NCBI GenBank assembly: GCA_002329245.1
Contig: DCTG01000016.1
Span: 1,624-11,176, forward strand
DNA: 9,553 nt
Origin: Clostridiales bacterium UBA1446
GTDB lineage: Bacteria; Bacillota; Clostridia; Oscillospirales; Oscillospiraceae
Direction: 5' to 3'
Made by a program: the position numbers and the translations under genes. Below, in pieces: positions 1-5,342 of the stretch (positions are counted from its first letter, which is position 1; every line of letters starts with the position of its first letter). The notes beneath the pieces are model-generated. The model had not been told where the DNA came from. It searched no databases and saw only the letters and a program-made list of their open reading frames with translations.

Positions 1-363
1 GCCGGCCTTTACAAGCCAGTCAAGCCCCGCGGGCGCTTGCTTCGCCAAAATCTCGACCAAAGCCGGATCGTTATAATAGTTTCCGCCGCGAAGGGTATCC
101 TCTTTGTGCAGTTCCCAGGAGTCTTCCCCAAGCCCTAACTTTTCCCGGAGCTTCAGGCTGGAATCCCAGCAGCAGTAGCCTCCTCCGGCTATGACCGAGT
201 TGCCCCCGAAATACGGCATCTTTTCCAAAATCAAAACCTCGGCGCCGAGCTGCGCCGCTTCCGCCGCTGCAGCAAGACCGGCAAACCCCGAACCGATAAC
301 GATTACGTCGGTTACCTCGTCCCATCGCTCCGGCAGGCCTGTTTCCTTTTTTTTCCGTTCCAT
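1..363 (-). CDS. FAD-dependent flavoprotein reductase of the fumarate/urocanate reductase type (N-terminal part, runs off left edge)
   Basis: Only the first 121 residues are in the window; the reading frame is open to base 1. After a short hydrophilic N terminus (MERKKKETGLPERWDEV) comes a Rossmann FAD-binding segment, DVIVIGSGFAGLAAAAEA (residues 19-36), which holds the GxGxxG dinucleotide motif. It ends near LILEKM, followed by FGGNSVIAGGG, the second flavin-contact motif typical of the fumarate reductase/succinate dehydrogenase flavoprotein superfamily (FAD_binding_2). No signal peptide or N-terminal haem domain is seen, so a cytoplasmic, soluble enzyme is likely. Members reduce activated C=C bonds (fumarate, urocanate, other enoates) or act as dehydrogenases; the substrate-binding half is missing here, so no substrate is claimed. 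The ATG at 361-363 is preceded by GGAGGAG with 8 nt spacing. It lies 72 nt downstream of the GlmL-like gene on the same strand and is probably co-transcribed with it. Confidence 0.85.
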   Translation of the reverse strand, partial: MERKKKETGLPERWDEVTDVIVIGSGFAGLAAAAEAAQLGAEVLILEKMPYFGGNSVIAGGGYCCWDSSLKLREKLGLGEDSWELHKEDTLRGGNYYNDPALVEILAKQAPAGLDWLVKAG

Positions 364-416
364 GACATCATCTCCTCCGGCATGTATGCATCGGTGATTA
401 GAAAATGAAATCCAAT

Positions 417-431
417 GGCGGCCCTCCCGCC
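417..431 (-). other. Short GC hairpin between the GlmL-like gene and the flavoprotein gene
   Basis: Arms GGCGG (417-421) and CCGCC (427-431) with a 5-nt loop start just 4 nt beyond the stop codon of the GlmL-like gene. In the minus direction the stem is followed by ATTGGATTTCATTTTC, which is T-rich but not a clean U tract. It could be a weak attenuator or an mRNA-stabilising hairpin that sets relative expression of the two genes. A five-pair stem could also be chance. Confidence 0.3.
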
Positions 432-435
432 TGTC

Positions 436-1851
436 TTACTGAATCGAAACCGGCTTCAAATATTTCTTCGCTATGCGCAGGGCCTTGTCCGGAAACTGCT
501 GGGAGAGAAGGCCGATGCCGTACATAATGTATTCGCTGTCCAGATACGCCTTCGGGGCTTTCGGCTTTAAGCTCCAGGGCGCCATATCGTCAAACAGCGC
601 GGATTTCAAAATCCGTTCCGGTTCGAGCCCGTATTTAAAGATGCCGCCCGTGCCCAGTACATTTTCCACTTCAAGCAGATTCTTGCCGTACTGGACATAG
701 ACTTCGCCGTTGACGGTCATTTCCTTGTGCAACGTCCCGGCATGCCGCTCCACGGCGATGCTTGTCGCGCACTTGGCGAGAGAAATGTCCAGGTTGTACT
801 GAAGCACAGAGTCCGGCACATGCTCCACATTCGCGTAAAGATAGTCGGTGTATTCCTTGAAATCCACATTGCACGACATCCCGGGACTGCAGCTTTTCAG
901 CGCGTCCATCAGCTTATCCTGCCCGACGAGCTCATAGATCGTATGAGAGTTCCAGCGGATGCCGAGGTCGCCCTCCACGGTGCGCTTCACGCGCGACTCC
1001 GGCAGGCCGCGCAAAATGGTCTGGGAATTTACCGGCATGATGTCCGCCACGGAGTGAATATTGATGGTTGCTCCGCCAATCTCCACGACCAAAAGGCTCC
1101 CGATTCCCGCCTCCCCCTCGGTGCCCGAGGCTAAGAGATTTGCCGCGAGAAGCGACGCTTTGGGCGTGGGAATGATGTCCTTTCCGACATAGGCCTGCGC
1201 CTTTTCCAATCCCTTGGCTTTGATGATGTGCGCGATGAAAATGTCCCGGATATACGACTGCGCCGGGTCGACGTTCACCGTATCGATTGTGGGCAGGACG
1301 TTGCTTGTCACATAGACCGACTTGCCTCCCGATTCAAGGATGGAGCGCACCTCTGAAGCCGCCGTCCGATTACCCGCCACGAGGATGGGGCATTCAATTT
1401 TTGAAGCAGCAAGCTCTTTTGCGTTGTGCAGAATGACTTGCTTATTTCCGCCGTCCGTCCCGCCGCAGAGCATGACGATGTCGCACTTCTTTTCCTCAAT
1501 TTCGCGGACAATCTCTTTGTCGATTTCAAACCCATAGGATGCGACCACTTTGGCGCCCGCGCCCAAGGCGGCGCGTCTGGCCGCCTCCAACGTAAGAGCG
1601 GGAACGAGACCGATCGCAGCCATTTTCAGACCGCCTGCCGCGCTGCTGCAGGCAATTTTGCCGTCCACCTTTTCGGGATCAACACCGCACGCCTGCTGCA
1701 GATTGGAAAGCGCTTTGCCCAGGCCGATGGTGATATCGGTTTCGATCGTGGTCGGGGACTGCGCGCGTCCCAAAAAGACCTCACGCTCCAGATCTACCGC
1801 CATCACCTTCGTATAGGTGCTCCCGAAATCGATCAGCAAATAGGTGCTCAT
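436..1851 (-). CDS. glmL: GlmL/MutL-family ASKHA protein (glutamate mutase accessory-like)
   Basis: A 471-residue protein of the GlmL/MutL family (not the DNA-repair MutL), close to the usual family length of about 460. The N terminus LLIDFGSTYTK (residues 5-15) is the phosphate-1 motif of the actin/Hsp70-like fold. CSSAAGGLKMAAIGLVP (68-84) is a family signature, VMLCGGTDGG (126-135) follows, then a phosphate-2-like loop VVEIGGATINIHS (255-267) and VLGTGGIF (398-405), which resembles the adenosine-binding motif. Family members sit beside adenosylcobalamin-dependent mutases such as glutamate mutase GlmS/GlmE and are thought to help maintain or reactivate them; no mutase subunit is in this window. 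The phosphate-2 loop looks altered: Glu256 and Asn264 stand where Asp is usual as I remember the family. Start: ATG at 1849-1851 with GGGAGG 7 nt upstream; an in-frame TTG at 1866 would put that ribosome site inside the coding region. It is probably the first gene of an operon with the flavoprotein, and its promoter faces a LysR-type regulator. Confidence 0.88.
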   Translation of the reverse strand: MSTYLLIDFGSTYTKVMAVDLEREVFLGRAQSPTTIETDITIGLGKALSNLQQACGVDPEKVDGKIACSSAAGGLKMAAIGLVPALTLEAARRAALGAGAKVVASYGFEIDKEIVREIEEKKCDIVMLCGGTDGGNKQVILHNAKELAASKIECPILVAGNRTAASEVRSILESGGKSVYVTSNVLPTIDTVNVDPAQSYIRDIFIAHIIKAKGLEKAQAYVGKDIIPTPKASLLAANLLASGTEGEAGIGSLLVVEIGGATINIHSVADIMPVNSQTILRGLPESRVKRTVEGDLGIRWNSHTIYELVGQDKLMDALKSCSPGMSCNVDFKEYTDYLYANVEHVPDSVLQYNLDISLAKCATSIAVERHAGTLHKEMTVNGEVYVQYGKNLLEVENVLGTGGIFKYGLEPERILKSALFDDMAPWSLKPKAPKAYLDSEYIMYGIGLLSQQFPDKALRIAKKYLKPVSIQ

Positions 1852-1929
1852 TTTTTTGCCTCCCAAAGAATATAATTCGCGCTACGCTATAGAGCATGAA
1901 AATCCGCGTCATATACACATTTAATTTTT

Positions 1930-1958
1930 ATTATACATTCTGATAAAGCGAGAATGAA
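1930..1958 (-). promoter_or_regulatory. Candidate promoter of the glmL-flavoprotein operon
   Basis: Read on the minus strand, a perfect -10 hexamer TATAAT (1930-1935) lies 17 nt downstream of TTCATT (1953-1958), a weak -35 matching 3 of 6 positions. The predicted transcript would start near 1923 and give a leader of about 70 nt before the ATG at 1851. A poor -35 next to an upstream dyad fits a promoter that needs a LysR-type activator. Assigned by eye only. Confidence 0.5.
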
Positions 1959-1995
1959 ATGCAAAATAAGCGCTTGTTTTATGTATTATTTGCAT
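1959..1995. promoter_or_regulatory. Dyad-rich operator candidate between glmL and LysR regulator 1
   Basis: An 18-bp near-perfect palindrome AAAATAAGCGCTTGTTTT occupies 1963-1980, with one mismatched pair around the core AAGCGCTT. A second, wider inverted repeat pairs ATGCAAAATAA (1959-1969) with TTATTTGCAT (1986-1995). Both lie between the two divergent promoters; the palindrome centre is about 49 bp upstream of the predicted glmL transcription start. This position suits a LysR-type regulator acting on the divergent operon and on its own gene. Which repeat is bound is not known. Confidence 0.45.
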
Positions 1996-2002
1996 AAAAC
2001 CA

Positions 2003-2031
2003 TTGCACTGCACAAAAAGTTTTATTATAAT
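2003..2031 (+). promoter_or_regulatory. Candidate promoter of LysR regulator 1
   Basis: TTGCAC (2003-2008) and a perfect TATAAT (2026-2031) are separated by exactly 17 bp. Transcription would begin near 2038, after the in-frame TTG at 2003, which argues against that codon as the start of the protein. The second LysR gene in the window has a very similar arrangement (TTGCAG, 17 bp, TATTAT). Confidence 0.5.
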
Positions 2032-2077
2032 AATAACCGATGAAAATCAGAAACCCGCCACGGGAGAGGTGGTTACC

Positions 2078-2995
2078 CTGAAGCTTGAATACCTGAAAGA
2101 ATTTGTTACGCTTGGAAAATGCCTGAATTTCAGCGTAGCCGCGGAGCGGCTGTACATCACACAGCCCGTCCTGAGCCGCCACATTTCCGCACTGGAGGCG
2201 GAGATGGGCGTGAGGCTGTTTCACCGAAACACGAAAAACGTCTCCCTGACCGAGGCGGGGGCATTTTTTCTCGAGAAAGTGCAGCCGCTTCTCGACATGT
2301 ACGATTCCCTGTTCCGGGAAGTCCGCCTGAAGGAAGAGGGGTACGATACCGCTCTGCGAATCGGTCTTCCCTATTACTCCATGAGCTATTACTTGGGTCA
2401 GGTGCCGCTTCATTTCATGGAAAAGCATCCGCGCATCAAACTTAGCTACCTGACCGGCCACCCGGATCAGATCATTGACGCCCTGATGCGGGACGAGGTG
2501 GATTTGTTGGTTATCGCGCACATGTCTTTCCGGCACGCCGATAAAATCAAGTTCCATGACCTTTTTGAGGAGCCGTATTCCGTGCTTTTCCCCCGCAACC
2601 ATCCCCTCGCGAACCGAAAGAGCGTCACGATTGAGGATCTTGCCGGCGAGACTTTTTTAGGCGTTGAGTCCAATTTTTTCGCCAGCACATGGACTTATAT
2701 CCAGAATCTTTGCCGCACGCACGGATTTGAGCCCCACGGTCCGATCCGATACAATCAGCTGGAATCGGTCATCATTGCCATCCAGCAGGGAGCCGGAATC
2801 ATCGTCGAAGGACAGAACCTGCACACCCTTCCCCGCAAGGATCTGGCGGCCGTACCTCTGGTGGGCGACGGCTGCTCGCGCACGGTCAGCGTCGCCTTTC
2901 GGGAGGAGAACCCAAACCCCGGCATCCCGCTCCTCATCAGCGTATTTGAACAGCACCTGCCGGCCCGGCAGGCATATGACCGGGCAGATCAATAA
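2078..2995 (+). CDS. LysR-type transcriptional regulator 1
   Basis: A cytoplasmic DNA-binding regulator of about 305 residues, normal for the LysR family. The N-terminal winged helix-turn-helix is clear: LEYLKEFVTLGKCLNFSVAA, then ERLYITQPVLSRHISALE (recognition helix region), then EMGVRLFHRNTKNVSLTEAG. A linker helix and a two-lobed effector-binding domain follow (ALRIGLPYYSM, IDALMRDEVDLLVI, IAIQQGAGIIVEG). No in-frame ATG exists near the start. The candidates are TTG 2003, GTG 2069 and CTG 2078. I chose CTG 2078 because GGGAGAGG lies at 2062-2069 with 8 nt spacing, and LKLEYLKEF then aligns one-for-one with the start MDIRQMQYF of the second LysR protein here. GTG 2069 would overlap its ribosome site and TTG 2003 lies in the promoter. 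The gene is divergent from glmL, so that operon is its likely target. The ligand is unknown. Confidence 0.88.
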   Translation: MKLEYLKEFVTLGKCLNFSVAAERLYITQPVLSRHISALEAEMGVRLFHRNTKNVSLTEAGAFFLEKVQPLLDMYDSLFREVRLKEEGYDTALRIGLPYYSMSYYLGQVPLHFMEKHPRIKLSYLTGHPDQIIDALMRDEVDLLVIAHMSFRHADKIKFHDLFEEPYSVLFPRNHPLANRKSVTIEDLAGETFLGVESNFFASTWTYIQNLCRTHGFEPHGPIRYNQLESVIIAIQQGAGIIVEGQNLHTLPRKDLAAVPLVGDGCSRTVSVAFREENPNPGIPLLISVFEQHLPARQAYDRADQ

Positions 2996-3027
2996 AAATG
3001 CGGATTCCGGAAACGGAATCCGCATTT
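2996..3027. terminator. Bidirectional intrinsic terminator between LysR 1 and the enoate reductase
   Basis: A 14-bp perfect stem, AAATGCGGATTCCG (2996-3009) with its complement (3014-3027), is capped by a GAAA tetraloop on the plus strand. It starts on the base after the LysR 1 stop codon and lies 16 nt past the stop of the convergent enoate reductase gene. In the minus direction the stem leads into a run of five T; in the plus direction it ends in ATTTCTGTCT. It can therefore end both transcripts. Confidence 0.85.
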
Positions 3028-3043
3028 CTGTCTCAAATTCAGA

Positions 3044-5029
3044 TTAGAAGCTTCCGATGTCGCGGGCGACGTAATAGGCCTCGCGCGTAGCGTCCGCAAT
3101 GATGCGCGGCGCGCGGCAGTCCCCTATCATCTGGAACTCGGGCGCGATGGTCCGGAACTTTTCCGCCTCATCCCAGAGCGGACGCTGACCTACGGCGTAA
3201 ATTACCGTGTCGGCCGGGAAAAGCTTTTTGCCGTCCGGTCCTTCCGCAACCAGGCCCTTTTCGTTGATTTCCACAGCGCGGGTGGAGAGGAGAACCTGCG
3301 TTCCGAGACGCTCCAGCTGGACGCCCACCGCGATTGCGTGGATGGAGTTTCCTCCGTCGCAAAGCTCATCCATCATCTCGACGACCGTTACCTTACGGCC
3401 CAAGTCGCCCAAGAAAATGGCCAGCTCCAGGCCGACAAGTCCGCCGCCGATGATCACAACGTTTTTCCCGGTCGCTTCCGGATTTTCGTAAGCCGCTTCC
3501 GCGCCCATCACATTCTTTCCGTCAATCCCCGGAATCTTCGGGACGACCGGAACGGCGCCGACCGCGGCGATGATGGCGTCGGGGGCGATGGCCTGGGCGT
3601 ATTCCGGCGTCACCATGGTATTGAGCCTGACCTCGACGCCCGCGCGGGAAAGTTTGCGCGCCTGGCGGTCAATATACTGCATGAGCGGCTCTTTAAACGG
3701 AACACCGCGTTCGCAGTTGAGCGCGCCTCCCAAGCGCCCGCTCTTTTCGCAGAGAATAACCTTATGTCCGCGCTCAGCCGCCGTCAAGGCAGCCTGCATC
3801 CCTCCGACGCCGCCGCCGATGACGAGAACGGTTCTCGGTTTCGCGGGCGGGATCTGGAACTTATTGTCGACATAGGTGCCGAGCTTCGGGTTGAGCGTAC
3901 AGCGGTGATACCGGTTGCTGAACGCATGCGAGAAGCAAAGCTCGCATTTCACGCAGCGGTGCGCGTCGTCCTCTTTTCCGGCGCGGACCTTGTTCACGAA
4001 ATCCGGGTCTACCAGAAGCTGGCGGGCAACCTCCACCACGTCGGCCTGGCCGGAGGCGATGACTTCTTCCATATAGGCCGGGTCGGTAAGCGCGCCGACG
4101 GTTGCGACGGGGGTCTTCACATGCTTTTTGATCTCGGCCGCCAGCCAAACGTTGCAGCCTTCTTTCATGAACATGTTCGGATGCGTCATGATAAACGTTG
4201 CGGGCACCTCGTGGTTGCCGGCCGAAACATGAATCATATCAACCTTTCCGTCGAGCTGTTTGGCAATTTCCACGCCGTATTTGATGTCGTAGCCGCCTTC
4301 AAAGAATTCTGCGCCGCTCATGCGGAACTCGATGGGGAAATTCGGCCCGACGGCCTTCCGGATGGAATCCACCACCGCGAGAGTCAGCCGCATGCGGTTT
4401 TCAAAGCTCCCGCCCCAGCGGTCCTTCCGGGTGTTCGTGGTCGGCGACATGAACTGCGTCAGGAGCCAGCCGTGCCCGCCGTGAATCGTGACCATGCCGA
4501 ATCCGCAGTGCTTGGCAAACGCCGCGCCGCGGCCGAACGCCTCGATGATCTCAAGGATCACTTCTTCGGGCATTTCATGGATGATCGTTCCGCCGGGGCT
4601 CACGCCCGCGACCGGCCCGTATGTAATTCCCGAGCCGTCCTTCAGAAACGGCGGAGAAGCTACTTTTCCGCCAACCAGTTCAACCACATGCGAGAACTTT
4701 CCTCCGTGGGACAATTCGGCGGAGGCAACCGCGCCGTGACGCGAAATCGCCGTGGCGACCGCCGTCAGGGACGGAAGAATCAGCGGGTCGTCCAAGTGAA
4801 TCTGCTTGGTGTGTGACTGGCCGGTTTTGGTATGCACGATACAGTCGCCGACGGAAACCGAAGCTACGCCGCCCTGCGCCTTTTTTTCATAGTAGGCGAT
4901 GACTTCCGGATCGGGAAAGCAGTCCGGCGTCATTTCGTGATGCCCGGTGGGAGAAGCAAAAATTCTGTTGCGGAAAAAGGTGTTGCCAAGCCGGAACGGT
5001 TCGAAAAGATGCGGATATTTCATTTCCAT
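3044..5029 (-). CDS. Old Yellow Enzyme-type enoate/2,4-dienoyl-CoA reductase with FMN, 4Fe-4S and FAD/NAD(P) domains
   Basis: A 661-residue flavoenzyme with the domain order of 2,4-dienoyl-CoA reductase (FadH), 2-enoate reductase and trimethylamine dehydrogenase. Residues 1 to about 350 form the FMN TIM barrel, starting KYPHLFEPFRLGNTFFRNRI and containing TIHGGHGWLLTQFMSP (181-196), TRKDRWGGSFENR (200-212) and the phosphate-binding stretch ending VEVARQLLVDP. Four Cys (359, 362, 365, 377) follow as the likely 4Fe-4S ligands. GGGVGG (405-410) and GGGLVG (528-533) mark the two dinucleotide-binding motifs for FAD and NAD(P)H. It is expected to pass hydride electrons through FAD, FeS and FMN to an activated C=C bond; the substrate is unknown. 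His183 and His186 are present, but the position normally held by the proton-donor Tyr is Trp188. Start: ATG 5029 (a second ATG at 5023 is also possible); a GTG at 5071 would merge with its own ribosome site. It is downstream of the aldehyde dehydrogenase across a 313-nt structured gap. Confidence 0.9.
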   Translation of the reverse strand: MEMKYPHLFEPFRLGNTFFRNRIFASPTGHHEMTPDCFPDPEVIAYYEKKAQGGVASVSVGDCIVHTKTGQSHTKQIHLDDPLILPSLTAVATAISRHGAVASAELSHGGKFSHVVELVGGKVASPPFLKDGSGITYGPVAGVSPGGTIIHEMPEEVILEIIEAFGRGAAFAKHCGFGMVTIHGGHGWLLTQFMSPTTNTRKDRWGGSFENRMRLTLAVVDSIRKAVGPNFPIEFRMSGAEFFEGGYDIKYGVEIAKQLDGKVDMIHVSAGNHEVPATFIMTHPNMFMKEGCNVWLAAEIKKHVKTPVATVGALTDPAYMEEVIASGQADVVEVARQLLVDPDFVNKVRAGKEDDAHRCVKCELCFSHAFSNRYHRCTLNPKLGTYVDNKFQIPPAKPRTVLVIGGGVGGMQAALTAAERGHKVILCEKSGRLGGALNCERGVPFKEPLMQYIDRQARKLSRAGVEVRLNTMVTPEYAQAIAPDAIIAAVGAVPVVPKIPGIDGKNVMGAEAAYENPEATGKNVVIIGGGLVGLELAIFLGDLGRKVTVVEMMDELCDGGNSIHAIAVGVQLERLGTQVLLSTRAVEINEKGLVAEGPDGKKLFPADTVIYAVGQRPLWDEAEKFRTIAPEFQMIGDCRAPRIIADATREAYYVARDIGSF

Positions 5030-5077
5030 CTTGTTTTCGCCTGCCGACCCAGACTCCCGCCCGGCAGGCACTCCTTT
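5027..5077 (-). promoter_or_regulatory. Translation-initiation region with a hairpin between ribosome site and start codon
   Basis: Read on the minus strand, AAAGGAG (5077-5071) is the only strong Shine-Dalgarno sequence, but it sits 41 nt before the first ATG (5029-5027). Between them is a perfect 8-bp stem, GCCTGCCG (5069-5062) with CGGCAGGC (5046-5039), and a 15-nt loop. If the stem folds, the ribosome site and ATG are separated by only 10 unpaired nt, a workable spacing. Folding could thus switch translation on. A weak local site (GGCAGG, inside the hairpin arm) is the alternative when the stem is open. Confidence 0.45.
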
Positions 5078-5110
5078 CTTTATGTTAAATTTAAGAACTT
5101 ACTGATTCAT

Positions 5111-5142
5111 GATTCCCGGCAGCGCGACGGATTTCGGGAATC
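5111..5142. repeat. 8-bp inverted repeat in the gap upstream of the enoate reductase
   Basis: GATTCCCG (5111-5118) and CGGGAATC (5135-5142) are perfect complements separated by 16 nt. On the plus strand a competing short hairpin GGATT-TCGGG-AATCC (5129-5143) can form. It may be an operator half-site pair or an RNA hairpin in the enoate reductase leader. No T tract follows directly on either strand, so a terminator role is unlikely. Confidence 0.4.
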
Positions 5143-5342
5143 CTAGGGGGCAAGTTGAGCTTAACAGCCCGCTTCAAGCACAGAATTTGTGCCTGCCTTT
5201 AGAGACGCCATCAGGCGGAGGGCCGGAAACGGCCCTCCACCCGACGGGCAGGAAGGGAGTAAGCAATTTAAGACGAGGCGGATTTCGCCCCGAGTCAGAA
5301 TGCGTTCTCGCTCAGTTCGCCGTCAAACCTCGAAACGGGTCC
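5143..5342 (+). ncRNA. Candidate structured noncoding RNA (about 200 nt)
   Basis: No protein is recognisable here, but many nested complementary segments are. Hairpin 1: GGGC (5148-5151) with GCCC (5167-5170), inner GTT/AAC (5154-5156/5163-5165). Hairpin 2: GCACA/TGTGC (5178-5192). A longer-range helix CCTGCC (5192-5197) with GGCAGG (5247-5252) encloses CGCC-ATCA-GGCG (5206-5217) and an 8-bp stem GAGGGCCG with a GAAA loop (5218-5237). A further helix GAC..GGCG (5272-5280) with CGCC-GTC (5318-5324) encloses GAG..AGAA-TGCG-TTCT..CTC (5292-5313). The hairpin 1 loop GCTTA (5159-5163) can pair with TAAGC (5260-5264). The GAAA tetraloop exists only when the plus strand is the RNA, which favours that strand. 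A weak promoter-like pair TTAAAT-17-CATGAT (5085-5113) lies just upstream. It may instead be a leader element read on the minus strand, or a dispersed intergenic repeat. The raiA motif, a clostridial RNA class of similar size, is the first family I would compare, but I cannot confirm identity. Ends are approximate. Confidence 0.45.

Noticed and set aside
1852..1866. TTG at 1866 as start of the GlmL-like gene
   Set aside because: It would put the GGGAGG ribosome site inside the coding region; ATG 1851 has correct spacing and begins right at the family motif.
3338..4816. A 492-codon open frame on the plus strand opposite the enoate reductase
   Set aside because: No family motif, and the minus strand carries a full-length three-domain flavoenzyme; this is an antisense shadow.
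5160..5215. A 16-codon minus-strand frame (MASLKAGTNSVLEAGC) as a leader peptide
   Set aside because: No ribosome site before its ATG and no run of a regulatory amino acid; its codons overlap the proposed RNA helices.
5217..5238. The 9-bp GAAA-loop hairpin as an intrinsic terminator of the aldehyde dehydrogenase
   Set aside because: No T tract follows on either strand, and the hairpin fits inside a larger set of nested helices, so I treat it as part of an RNA structure.
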